In this document: in pieces, positions 53,231-61,988 of the stretch | Numbering within the stretch: the stretch's first letter is position 1 | Layout of the letters: the number at the start of each line of letters is the position of its first letter | Assembly (NCBI GenBank): GCA_021324305.1 | Contig: JAJPJI010000030.1 | Location: forward strand, 16,435-80,434 | DNA length: 64,000 nt | Direction: 5' to 3' | Origin: Gammaproteobacteria bacterium | GTDB taxonomy: Bacteria > Pseudomonadota > Gammaproteobacteria > DSM-16500 | The notes under the pieces: model-generated | The model's database searches: none | What the model was told of the DNA's origin: nothing | The model's input: only the letters and a program-made list of their open reading frames with translations | Position numbers and translations under genes: made by a program

Positions 53231-54127
53231 ATGCAGGCAAAGGCACCATTAAACATCAGCTTTGAATTTTTTCCTCCAAAAACAGCGGAAGGAATTTTAC
53301 ATCTGTGCGAAGCTGCAGAGCAGCTTGCGGAATGTCAGCCGCATTTTTTTTCCGTTACATTCGGAGCGGGTGGTTCGACTCGTGAAGGCACCATTGATAC
53401 CGTGATGATGTTGAACCAGAAACTGAGTGTGCAGGTTGCGCCGCATCTTTCCTGCATCGGCTCTGATCCGGAAGATATCCTGCTTACCCTGCATCAGTAC
53501 AAGGAAATGGGTGTGCGCCGGATTGTGGCATTGCGCGGCGATTTGCCGTCGGGAATGGGGCAGGCAGGTGAACTGCGATATGCCAGTGATCTGGTTGCCT
53601 TGATCAGAAAGGCAGCGGGCGACTATTTTTATATTGAGGTCGCGGCTTATCCCGAAATTCATCCCCAGGCCACGTGTGCTGCCGATGATGTACTGAATCT
53701 GAAACGAAAAGTGGATGCTGGTGCTAACAGCGCAATCACGCAATATTTTTTTAATCCGGATGCTTACTTTTACTATCTGGATGAATGCGCACGTGCTGGT
53801 ATTCATATTCCTGTCACACCCGGCATTATGCCAATTACCCAATTCAGCAGACTTGCGCGATTTTCAGATAATTGCGGCGCTGAAATTCCACGCTGGATAC
53901 GCAAACGTCTTGAATCTTATGGAGACGATGTTAAATCCATCAAGGCATTTGGCCTGGAAGTCGTGTATCAGCTTTGTCAAAAACTGATAGATGGCGGTGC
54001 GCCGGGGCTGCATTTTTATACCCTGAACAAATCCGCGCCGAGTCTTTCGATACTGAACCAGTTGTTTAATTCCTATCCGGAAATGCTGAAAAGTTTTGAA
54101 CCAAAAAAAATACAGGCAGTCGAATGA
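53231..54127 (+). CDS. metF: 5,10-methylenetetrahydrofolate reductase
   Basis: MetF reduces methylene-THF to methyl-THF, the methyl donor for MetH. The 298-residue FAD enzyme begins ISFEFFPPKTAEG, contains FFSVTFGAGGSTREGT, DRIVALRGDLP-like RRIVALRGDLPSGM, and ends with GAPGLHFYTLNKS. The start at 53231 is supported by AAGGAAG upstream; the longer frame from 53207 would overlap that site. It lies 64 bases after metH, so both supply one methionine pathway. Confidence 0.95.
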   Translation: MQAKAPLNISFEFFPPKTAEGILHLCEAAEQLAECQPHFFSVTFGAGGSTREGTIDTVMMLNQKLSVQVAPHLSCIGSDPEDILLTLHQYKEMGVRRIVALRGDLPSGMGQAGELRYASDLVALIRKAAGDYFYIEVAAYPEIHPQATCAADDVLNLKRKVDAGANSAITQYFFNPDAYFYYLDECARAGIHIPVTPGIMPITQFSRLARFSDNCGAEIPRWIRKRLESYGDDVKSIKAFGLEVVYQLCQKLIDGGAPGLHFYTLNKSAPSLSILNQLFNSYPEMLKSFEPKKIQAVE

Positions 54128-54146
54128 AGCTATAGAGGAATGAAAT

Positions 54147-55265
54147 TTGCATCGAACTCACATAGCAGGCAAAGCTTTGGGAGCAGGTGCCGCAAGCAAA
54201 AATAATCCTGCAGCGAGCGGTGTTTCCAAGGCTGGATTTTTCAGCAACCGCAGTCATGCCGGCACGCCATCGCATAACCGTTTGCACCAGATTCTGGGTG
54301 ATAACACGAGAACACTGGATGCCAGGCTAAAAAGCGTGAGGAAATTAAATCGTGAGCATGTCAAACGGATGGCTTTGACCGTTAATTCCGAGGGCCAGCT
54401 GCCGATTGAGATTCTCGATGATACAGATAAAAGCCAGACGAATATCAAGTTGCACGCGACACTATTCAATCACATGCGGTCATACGAAATGAAACCTCTT
54501 TCAGAGCAGGTGAGTCTGGATGATGTTATGCGCCTGTATTATTCAGCAGTGAACCGCCAGCTTAACTATAATTTTAAACTGGCATGCGATGTTGCGAATG
54601 TCACGCGCGGCATCATCAAGGATTCAGATACGCACACGCAGTCGAACAGTTATGCTTCGGAAGCGAGAAGTAAACTGGGCACAACAATTAAGCATATGCG
54701 ACGCAAGATTGCCAGTGAATCGAAAGGTAAAACGCATTTTGAGTATCTGGAAATTACAGTGAAATATACGCAATTATACGGCGTCGGCAATTGCGGTGAA
54801 TTTGGACTGGTTGCCTTATATGAAACAATCAAACGGGATATCTCTGTCTCTGCTGAAGTTTTTTCAATCGAAAATGGGGACCATGTTTTTCTGGTTATCG
54901 GACGTTATCCGGATAGTGACCCGCATGATTATACCACTTGGGGCGAGAATGCGGTGATTTGTGACGCCTGGTCAGGTGAAGTTTATCCGGCATCGAGGCT
55001 GGCGGATATTTTAAAAGATCATGCGACTTGCAAGATTGGCCATGGCGAGGAAATCAATATCACGCCGCATTTTAATCCGGATTACCATCTCCTGGCACAG
55101 GACTTTATTCTGTCTGACTTCGAAAAAGAGGCCAATTTGAGAAAACTAAAAGCATTCAACTTGTTCGGTCGATCCCGGGCCAGAATGAAGCAGCCTTCTG
55201 TGGAGGCGGCGGAGCGCATGATCAAGGGAGAAAATCCAATCTTGCATTCCCCGGTTATGAAATAA
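54147..55265 (+). CDS. Candidate effector with a Cys-His-Asp papain/transglutaminase-like site
   Basis: This is a 372-residue protein with no signal peptide. A C-terminal half domain shows GVGNCGEFGLVALYE (C216), GDHVFLVIGRYP (H246) and NAVICDAWSGEVYPAS (D273). The order and spacing fit a papain/transglutaminase-type Cys-His-Asp triad of the kind used by several bacterial effectors, but I cannot name the family. The N-terminal 100 residues are basic and polar. The start is a TTG at 54147 with AGAGGA at 54134-54139 upstream; the nearest ATG is out of frame. It follows metF by 19 bases. The C-terminus is polar and short, compatible with type IV export. Confidence 0.55.
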   Translation: MHRTHIAGKALGAGAASKNNPAASGVSKAGFFSNRSHAGTPSHNRLHQILGDNTRTLDARLKSVRKLNREHVKRMALTVNSEGQLPIEILDDTDKSQTNIKLHATLFNHMRSYEMKPLSEQVSLDDVMRLYYSAVNRQLNYNFKLACDVANVTRGIIKDSDTHTQSNSYASEARSKLGTTIKHMRRKIASESKGKTHFEYLEITVKYTQLYGVGNCGEFGLVALYETIKRDISVSAEVFSIENGDHVFLVIGRYPDSDPHDYTTWGENAVICDAWSGEVYPASRLADILKDHATCKIGHGEEINITPHFNPDYHLLAQDFILSDFEKEANLRKLKAFNLFGRSRARMKQPSVEAAERMIKGENPILHSPVMK

Positions 55266-55325
55266 GATAATCCTGTCAGGCTATAATAAAGTATAATAAC
55301 AAGAACACGAGGCAGTGATAAGTAT

Positions 55326-56342
55326 ATGAAAACAATCATTATTGTTGGCGAGCACCATGATTTTCCCACCGGCAAGGATTTTATTTCGGCAAACATGACG
55401 GAGTTGAAAAGCTGCGGCTTTGAGCGGACCTTTCTCGAAGGCATGCTGCCAAAAATGATTCCTGACTTGCAGAGACATCCTGCTGACAAGTTTAACGTTC
55501 TGGATTCGTATAAAAAGCTTTACAGTGCATGCATGAAAGCAGGTGTCAAACTCCTGGGGTCCGAGGATACGCTTTGCCGCATGCTGATTGACATGGGTGC
55601 GCATCCTGCTGCGTTAAAGGAACAGCGCGAAGACAAGTTCATGTCCGATATCGATAAAGAGGATTCAGATGGTGTTTTTCTGACCGGTGCAGGACATGCG
55701 GCTGATCTGGCGAAAAAGCTCAAATCGCAGGGTGTCAATGTGATTGTCATTTTATCCTGTCCCAATAGTCCGGAGGCGCTGGCCAGGTTTGGGCAAATAC
55801 CTGATGCGCAATTAGTTTATAAAACAACGGATATGACTATTGGACTCAGTCTTGCAGCGATGCTGACAAACAGGATTAAAGATATTTCCAAAGAAACACG
55901 GGATTTAATGAAGACCAAGCCTGATATGCCATTTCCCAAAAACAGGGAAATGCTGCTGGAGTTTTACAGGAATATAAAGGCGTTCGCGAACCTGGATAAC
56001 AAAGAGTTTCAGAGTAACCTGGATGCGCTGGAGTATGTGATTGGCTCACTGTATGCGCGGGAAAAAAATTATGAAAAAGCGATTGAATTTACACAGTTGT
56101 CACTGGATAGAAAAATCAAGTATCAGGCAGATGAGAGTTCCATTGCCAACGCCAGAAATAAGCTGGAACTGTTAGGCAAACAGCTTGAAGAAGTGAGGAT
56201 AATGGAAAAGATGCAGTCGACGCTATTTGCACAATCAGCTCAGGAGGCTAAAAAAGCCGTTGCGCAGTCTGCGGAATCCCTCAGGTCAGGTTCATCACAG
56301 ACTGCGGATAAAAAAGACAAGTATACGGGTCCCAGTTCATGA
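55326..56342 (+). CDS. TIKI/TraB-like N-terminal domain protein, candidate effector
   Basis: This 338-residue protein shows a TIKI/TraB/ChaN-like pattern in its first 170 residues: an N-terminal IIIVGEHHDFPTG, ERTFLEGM, and LTGAGHAADLAKKL. These GEHH, E-G and AGH elements form the metal-dependent site in the superfamily (TIKI proteases, erythromycin esterase). The C-terminal half is helical, with a TPR-like stretch (AIEFTQLSLDRKI) and a low-complexity polar tail (SGSSQTADKKDKYTGPSS) typical of effector export signals. It follows the Cys-protease-like gene by 60 bases on the same strand. The exact activity is unknown. Confidence 0.5.
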   Translation: MKTIIIVGEHHDFPTGKDFISANMTELKSCGFERTFLEGMLPKMIPDLQRHPADKFNVLDSYKKLYSACMKAGVKLLGSEDTLCRMLIDMGAHPAALKEQREDKFMSDIDKEDSDGVFLTGAGHAADLAKKLKSQGVNVIVILSCPNSPEALARFGQIPDAQLVYKTTDMTIGLSLAAMLTNRIKDISKETRDLMKTKPDMPFPKNREMLLEFYRNIKAFANLDNKEFQSNLDALEYVIGSLYAREKNYEKAIEFTQLSLDRKIKYQADESSIANARNKLELLGKQLEEVRIMEKMQSTLFAQSAQEAKKAVAQSAESLRSGSSQTADKKDKYTGPSS

Positions 56343-56354
56343 GAAGTTTTGCGG

Positions 56355-56678
56355 TCAGGCTCCGTAAGTGTTAGCGCCTGGCGAACTTGGAAGCACGGCA
56401 AAATATAACAAGACCAGGGGGCCGATGATGGGGATTAATAGTAGAAGCGCCCACCAACCTGATCTGCTGGTATCGTGCAACCGCCGGACCAGCACTGCAA
56501 GAGAGGGCAGCAGGAATATCAGGCTGATGATATCCGAGACTACGCGGCTAAAGATAGCGATGATCACTGTCACCACAAAACAGAACAAGGCAAACCACCA
56601 GTATTCCGACCGTGTCGCTCGTCCGGTAAAATCCACGTATTTTGTAAGACAGGTTTTGACAGAAGTTTGAAAGTCCAT
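56355..56678 (-). CDS. DUF805 membrane protein
   Basis: This is a 107-residue protein with the DUF805 pattern: FTGRATRSEYWWFALFCFVV in the first half and LAVLVRRLHDTSRSGWWALLLLIPIIGPLVLLYF in the second (quoted in parts). It has three or four membrane segments. It is widespread in bacteria and of unknown function. It is convergent with the TIKI-like gene. Confidence 0.9.
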   Translation of the reverse strand: MDFQTSVKTCLTKYVDFTGRATRSEYWWFALFCFVVTVIIAIFSRVVSDIISLIFLLPSLAVLVRRLHDTSRSGWWALLLLIPIIGPLVLLYFAVLPSSPGANTYGA

Positions 56679-56780
56679 ATTCTCTCCCTCGAGTATGACG
56701 TCAGGTATATAGTAGCATAGGTGGTCAGGGGTTTGGGTATGCGCGCTCTCAGCCCCCTTGCCCTCTCACCTCCACTTTAA

Positions 56781-57011
56781 CGTTGAGCTCTCAGCTCCCT
56801 CTCCTCCACGTTTGTAGTGGAGGAGGGGGGTTGGGGAGAGGAGGAGAGATCATTCTCTCATTCATGGCTTTATGGAGAGTACTCGCAATATCATGCTGTC
56901 CATCATCTACTAATCTTGGATCCGGCTCCTCCTCATCTACTTAGCATTGAGCTCTCAGCTCCCTCTCCTCCACGTTTGTAGTGGAGGAGAGGGTTGGGGA
57001 GAGGAGGAGAG
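56781..57011. repeat. Two copies of a 67-base repeat with an inner palindrome
   Basis: Copy 1 (56781-56848) and copy 2 (56945-57011) each read TTGAGCTCTCAGCTCCCTCT and then contain CTCTCCTCCAC-gtttgta-GTGGAGGAGA-like pairing arms. A degenerate half copy precedes copy 1 (about 56750-56775). The inverted arms could fold as a hairpin. The 420 bases between the DUF805 gene and the membrane glycosyltransferase at 57102 are otherwise without a gene. Confidence 0.75.
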
Positions 57012-57101
57012 CAAGCAATGAATTAAATTCCTGTGTTCCGTTCACCCAACTTGCTATAATCACGCGGTCGCAGGCAGCGGCATTACATAAATGGTGAAAA
57101 T

Positions 57102-59039
57102 ATGAACAATAGGATATTCATTAGGCAAGCCCAGAATCACAATGAGATCATCTTTCTTATCCTGGCTGCTATCCTGCCTGTATTCTTCACCATGATATGG
57201 CTATTCACCAACTCGCAGCTTCCCACGGCCGATGCGACTGATTACCTGGTAACCGGGCATACGATTTATCATCATTTCACCGACAATGGCATCTGGTATG
57301 GTTTGCTGCATTTTGATATCGAGCGAGGCTGGCGCCCAATATTTTTCTCGGTATTTACAGTACCTTTTCTGCTGATATCAAAAGGTAATGTCAGCTTTGC
57401 CTATCAGGCGGTGGCACTTGGCTGTGTGCTTGCCAGTGCGATTTATGTCTACCTGCTTTCAAGACTGGTATTGGATAGAGTCTCTTCAATCATTGCTGCT
57501 AATCTCATCTGCCTGCTGCCGCTGGTGCAAATGCCGGTTTTGCAGTTTTATGCGGAAGCCGCCCTGTTTCCGGTCGTGATCGGCACCTTGTATCATTTGA
57601 TTCAGTCCGATTATTTCCGTGTCAAAAAACACATGTATGGTTTCATTATCTGCTTTTCCCTGGCGATCGTGATCAGGCCGGTTGAAGCAGTGACGGAATT
57701 GTTTTTTGTACTGATTGTCTTTTTGTCTGCTGGCTGGTATCGGGGTGTATTTTCACTGAAGCAGATCATGACGGTGATTGCGTTGGGTTTTTCATCCCTG
57801 TATTTATTATTGTTCAATGCGGGAACTCATTTTATCAGCCACTATCCATTCCAGCCGATTGATGGCGGTGTTTACGATATCAAGCTCGCCAAGTCCATCA
57901 ATCTGACATTAACGGCCACCTTGTATTGCGTTATTTTGACCTGGGGTGGTCTCGCCTGGATGAATTTCACTGCCCAGGGCCGCAGACTTTGTACCGGAAC
58001 TGGAAAGCCGCTCAGTGATCCGCCGCTGATCTTTGCTTTCGCAGCCGTTTTTGTGTTGGTGATGTTGTGGTTTTTGCCGCACGCATTTCAGACCTATGTC
58101 TGGGTATACCGGACTTCGTTTGGGGATCTGGCGGAAATGTCAGTCAAGATGCTGATGAAAAAACCGGTATGGGAGGTATTGCGATATTTCACATTCCTGG
58201 AGAGTGCAATTGTTGTCGAAGGGATATTGTTGGTTGGGTTGGCCGGGCTCATGGCAGCTGGCAAGCAGAAATGGCGTGACGTGTTTCTATCGTATCCATT
58301 CATCTACTTACTGTTGCTTATTCCATTTCCTGTTTGGGAAGTACTCAAAACAGTACAGACAGCGCCGCGCAAAATGAATTTGGCATTCCCTGCCTTTATT
58401 CTCGCACTGCTCATGATCGGGTTGCAGCGTGGCAAGTTATGGAAATTGCGAGCATTCTCGGTCACGATCTTGCTGGCGCTGCAGTTCGGATTCGCACTTG
58501 GTCTCGTATATCCGGCCATCTCCGGGATTAAATCCTATGTTGCAAAGCTGGGGAGTTATCCGGAACCGGTAAGATTGCAGCCCAATCCTCACGATGAAGT
58601 GATCCGGTTTCTTGATCAGCAGGCAAAACACTATCATCTGCAGCACATAGCGATTGAAGTCAATGCAGAATCCACTCTTCCAGTGGATCCATTCCTTGTA
58701 ATCATGATGAACCGGATCAGCAACAAAACTTATACAATCGGATATCCCTATTTAAGTACTTATACTGATGTTGAACTCGAAAAAATCAATGGCAATGATG
58801 CAGTATTCCTAGCTGACAAAAAATCTGACATGGTGGTTTCAGACGCTGCTGCGAAAATGTATCATGAGCGCTTTGAAACAGAGGCTAACGCCACCCTGAA
58901 AGCCATGTATCGTTTTTTATATTATTTTTCGATGAATAAGCTGGATGAGATCGGCTGGAAATTGGGACCTTGTATGACAACCAGGGCTTTTGATAATAAT
59001 GAATATTTAGGCTGTTTGTTGATTGTGAATAATAAATGA
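57102..59039 (+). CDS. GT-C-like membrane glycosyltransferase, paralogue of 61989
   Basis: This is a 645-residue multi-pass membrane protein of the GT-C type (dolichyl/undecaprenyl-phosphate-sugar-using enzymes). A first membrane helix is followed by a periplasmic loop with an Asp pair, LPTADATDYL, and then WRPIFF and YAEAALFPVVIGTLYHL. About ten further helices lead to a C-terminal soluble domain of about 150 residues (NPHDEVIRFLDQQAKHY onward). The aspartate in the first loop is the expected catalytic position. The gene at 61989 shares all landmarks. The donor and acceptor are unknown. Confidence 0.75.
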   Translation: MNNRIFIRQAQNHNEIIFLILAAILPVFFTMIWLFTNSQLPTADATDYLVTGHTIYHHFTDNGIWYGLLHFDIERGWRPIFFSVFTVPFLLISKGNVSFAYQAVALGCVLASAIYVYLLSRLVLDRVSSIIAANLICLLPLVQMPVLQFYAEAALFPVVIGTLYHLIQSDYFRVKKHMYGFIICFSLAIVIRPVEAVTELFFVLIVFLSAGWYRGVFSLKQIMTVIALGFSSLYLLLFNAGTHFISHYPFQPIDGGVYDIKLAKSINLTLTATLYCVILTWGGLAWMNFTAQGRRLCTGTGKPLSDPPLIFAFAAVFVLVMLWFLPHAFQTYVWVYRTSFGDLAEMSVKMLMKKPVWEVLRYFTFLESAIVVEGILLVGLAGLMAAGKQKWRDVFLSYPFIYLLLLIPFPVWEVLKTVQTAPRKMNLAFPAFILALLMIGLQRGKLWKLRAFSVTILLALQFGFALGLVYPAISGIKSYVAKLGSYPEPVRLQPNPHDEVIRFLDQQAKHYHLQHIAIEVNAESTLPVDPFLVIMMNRISNKTYTIGYPYLSTYTDVELEKINGNDAVFLADKKSDMVVSDAAAKMYHERFETEANATLKAMYRFLYYFSMNKLDEIGWKLGPCMTTRAFDNNEYLGCLLIVNNK

Positions 59040-59087
59040 CCAGTTGCAATAATTGAAATCCAAAAGTGAATAAGGATATTTTTAGAT

Positions 59088-60968
59088 ATGAAGATATATC
59101 AGCTTGCACAGGCAAAGATTAAAAAAATAAATGAAAGAGTCAAGAGCAAGATTGTTTCAAGTCTTGCGCCATCCTCCCAAGCAAAAAAGGAACCACAAGT
59201 TGATCTGCAAATAGCCGCCCCATATGTTTTAGAAGTTGTCCCAACCAGGCAGAATACAAAAATTTTAGGCTCGAATTGGCTAGCCAGTTTCAAGAATAAT
59301 GAACATTCAGAACATGGCGAAGATGGAATAATATCGAAGATTTTTGAGATCATGCAGCCTGAAAACAAGTGGGTATGTGAATTTGGTGCACATGACCCAG
59401 AAATCATTAGCAACACATGGCGCTTGATCAATAACGAGAAATGGAATGCTGTGTTAATTGAAGCTGATCCGTATTATGCTGAAAAATTAAAAAAATATTA
59501 TACAAGCAAACCTTCTGTACATTGTATCAATACAAAAGTTTCTTATGATGGAGATGAGAAACTCGATAATATCTTATCGAAAACGCCAATTCCGAAGAAC
59601 ATGGACTTTATGGTAATCGATATTGATGGCAATGATTATCATGTTTGGGAAGCGATTGAAGATTATCGCGCTAAAGTTGTCATGATTGAGTTTAATGCGT
59701 CTATTCCAACGGATATTTCTTTTGTACAACCGCGTGATATGACGGTCAATCAGGGTAATTCACTGAAAGCGATGGTTGAATTGGCTGCGCGCAAAGGTTA
59801 TAAACTGATTGCAGTGACATCATGGAACGCGTTTTTCATTCAGGATAAATATTACAGTCTGTTCTTCAGTGAAGATCAGAAACTTGAAGATATGTATGTC
59901 TATCCCGCCAAGCATCCAATTTGGATGCGACCTTTTCAGTTATATGATGGGACGATTATCGTTGCTCCATGGAATGAAATGCTTTGGCATAAAATAAATT
60001 TGACTACTAATGATTATCAGTTTCTTCCTCAGTCGATGAGATCATTTTCAAGAGAATTACCTGCCCGAGATTATATTATTGAAAAAAGCGGTGATAAAAC
60101 ATCTGCCGATTCAGAAATATCTATACATCTCGAAAAGATATATAAAATGCCTGGAAACACCCTTTCCAGATTTGCAAAAAATGTTTTTTCTCGATACGGT
60201 GAAGATGGAATCATTGAAAGTCTAATTTCCGTCATTTGTGACTCAAAACCTTATTTTGTCGAAATTGGTGCTGGTAACGGTATTACTCATAGTCGATCTA
60301 GGAATTTGATAGTGAACCATCATTGGCATGGCTTGCAGTTTGAATCTGATCCAAAAATGCTGGCAAAATTAAAATCTAATAATAACAAACGGGTTAAAAT
60401 TCATGATAGTCAATATTTCCTTGCAGGTGAAAATTCCCTCAATCAGATATTTAACAAGTACGAAGTTCCCAAAGATATTGATGTGTTAATGCTTAATACT
60501 TACGGAATGGAATATTTCTTATGGGAGTCTATTACGGACTACTCTCCAAAAATGGTTCTTGTTCAATTTAATCCGACTATTCCTAATGATGTTAAATTTA
60601 TACAAGCAAAAGATTTTGCTGTGCACCAGGGTTGTTCGCTAAAGGCATTATGTGATCTGGCTCATTATAAAGGCTACGAACTGGTAGCGGCAACATTAGA
60701 AACAGCATTTTTTTTGAAGCGCAGATATTGCTATCGATTGTTTGAGCTTTATGGCTGGCGTTATGCAGAATGGGATGAGGTATTTCTACCGTTTGAAATG
60801 AAGTGGTTTCAATTGTATGACGGAACGATTGTAACTAGAGGTTTGGATCATTTGCTGTGGCATGGAATACGCATTGATGAGGAAAAATTACAGGTCGTTC
60901 CTAAAGGATTGAGGCAGTTTCATCAGTTTGCAGAAGCTGAAACTAAAAAGCATTTTTATAGAGTTTAG
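59088..60968 (+). CDS. Protein with two tandem methyltransferase-like domains
   Basis: This 626-residue soluble protein is made of two related halves. Half 1 (about residues 65-325) has GEDGIISKIF, VCEFGAHDPE (SAM-site-like), DIDGNDYHVWEAI and PFQLYDGTIIVAPWNEMLWHKI. Half 2 (about 360-620) repeats this order with GEDGIIESLI, VEIGAGNGIT, NTYGMEYFLWESI and FQLYDGTIVTRGLDHLLWHGI. The DIDG in half 1 is NTYG in half 2, so half 2 may be inactive or structural. The family resembles FkbM/glycan methyltransferases, but I cannot name it. It lies between two GT-C paralogues and a Rieske gene. Confidence 0.7.
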   Translation: MKIYQLAQAKIKKINERVKSKIVSSLAPSSQAKKEPQVDLQIAAPYVLEVVPTRQNTKILGSNWLASFKNNEHSEHGEDGIISKIFEIMQPENKWVCEFGAHDPEIISNTWRLINNEKWNAVLIEADPYYAEKLKKYYTSKPSVHCINTKVSYDGDEKLDNILSKTPIPKNMDFMVIDIDGNDYHVWEAIEDYRAKVVMIEFNASIPTDISFVQPRDMTVNQGNSLKAMVELAARKGYKLIAVTSWNAFFIQDKYYSLFFSEDQKLEDMYVYPAKHPIWMRPFQLYDGTIIVAPWNEMLWHKINLTTNDYQFLPQSMRSFSRELPARDYIIEKSGDKTSADSEISIHLEKIYKMPGNTLSRFAKNVFSRYGEDGIIESLISVICDSKPYFVEIGAGNGITHSRSRNLIVNHHWHGLQFESDPKMLAKLKSNNNKRVKIHDSQYFLAGENSLNQIFNKYEVPKDIDVLMLNTYGMEYFLWESITDYSPKMVLVQFNPTIPNDVKFIQAKDFAVHQGCSLKALCDLAHYKGYELVAATLETAFFLKRRYCYRLFELYGWRYAEWDEVFLPFEMKWFQLYDGTIVTRGLDHLLWHGIRIDEEKLQVVPKGLRQFHQFAEAETKKHFYRV

Positions 60969-61022
60969 AATTGTATAATACAATCTACTGGATTTTAAAT
61001 TTGAATGGATGATAGGTGAACC

Positions 61023-61982
61023 ATGATCGAGTCGAAAACTAAAAGGCCATCAATAAGGTATCTTACCCCTGAGAACCTGTATGCTCAGTTGAATCATTTT
61101 ACCTCTGGCATGGCTGTCACTCGCGGTTCATTCGAGCTGGTTGTGAATAGATGCACACTTGAAGACATGGAATGGAACCACATGGATCAGATGCATCGGC
61201 TGCCAATCCACAGGACATATGATAAAGGTGTGCGGATCGCAACCGGAGAAAATTTCGCTGTCTCTCTGACACAATGGGGTAACTGGCCCTTTCTGATTAC
61301 CGTATCAGATGTGTATGTTGCAAAAGGATTGTTTTATCAGTCATTGACACTCGCGGGTATTGTATTCGTGCACTCCATCATTTCAATGGAGGAAATGGGT
61401 GACAGTGTCAAGCTCAAGGATGAATGGTATATTGCTTCAAAGAAAATATTCAAATTTCTGCATAAGCCGCTGGATAAAAAGCTATACAAGCTGAATGCAC
61501 GTCTGCAACAGGAAGATGAGCAGCTGAGACAAGGTCGATTTGAGTTAAGACAACGCGGTTATACATTCAGAACAGACTGCCCTGATTACTACAATTCCAA
61601 TGTTCTCAGAAATAACACGATCTATCCTCCGTTGGATGAGGGTGCGTTTTTCACTCTGGATGGGGTAACGAGTGAGCCTTCCACAAAAACGATTGATGAC
61701 CTTGAATTTATTGTAAAGAAGACTGAAAGGAATGAATATCTGATCTGGCCGGCGGTTTGTCCGCATGAAGGCGGCCCATTAATGCAAGGGAGATTCTGTG
61801 AGGGGAAAATAACCTGTCCATGGCATGGCTTGCATTTCATGGCGGCGCAATTGTCAGCAGAATCGCCGGAAGCCATGAAACATGGGTTTACTTATACGCT
61901 TCAGGATAATATGGTCTGTGTCAGGCAAAATGTTGTCACGGAAATCAGGCATGACGAGATCACTGAAAGCGAGGCGGTGTAA
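61023..61982 (+). CDS. Rieske [2Fe-2S] domain protein
   Basis: This 319-residue protein has a C-terminal Rieske domain: CPHEGGPL (C-x-H) and, 16 residues after the His, CPWHGLHF (C-x2-H). These four ligands are complete. The N-terminal 210 residues are unfamiliar, with no clear non-haem iron facial triad in view, so it may be a ferredoxin-type partner or a degenerate oxygenase. It sits between the double-methyltransferase gene and the second GT-C paralogue on the same strand. An oxidative step on the same glycan or lipid is a possible role. Confidence 0.8.
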   Translation: MIESKTKRPSIRYLTPENLYAQLNHFTSGMAVTRGSFELVVNRCTLEDMEWNHMDQMHRLPIHRTYDKGVRIATGENFAVSLTQWGNWPFLITVSDVYVAKGLFYQSLTLAGIVFVHSIISMEEMGDSVKLKDEWYIASKKIFKFLHKPLDKKLYKLNARLQQEDEQLRQGRFELRQRGYTFRTDCPDYYNSNVLRNNTIYPPLDEGAFFTLDGVTSEPSTKTIDDLEFIVKKTERNEYLIWPAVCPHEGGPLMQGRFCEGKITCPWHGLHFMAAQLSAESPEAMKHGFTYTLQDNMVCVRQNVVTEIRHDEITESEAV

Positions 61983-61988
61983 TTGCAA

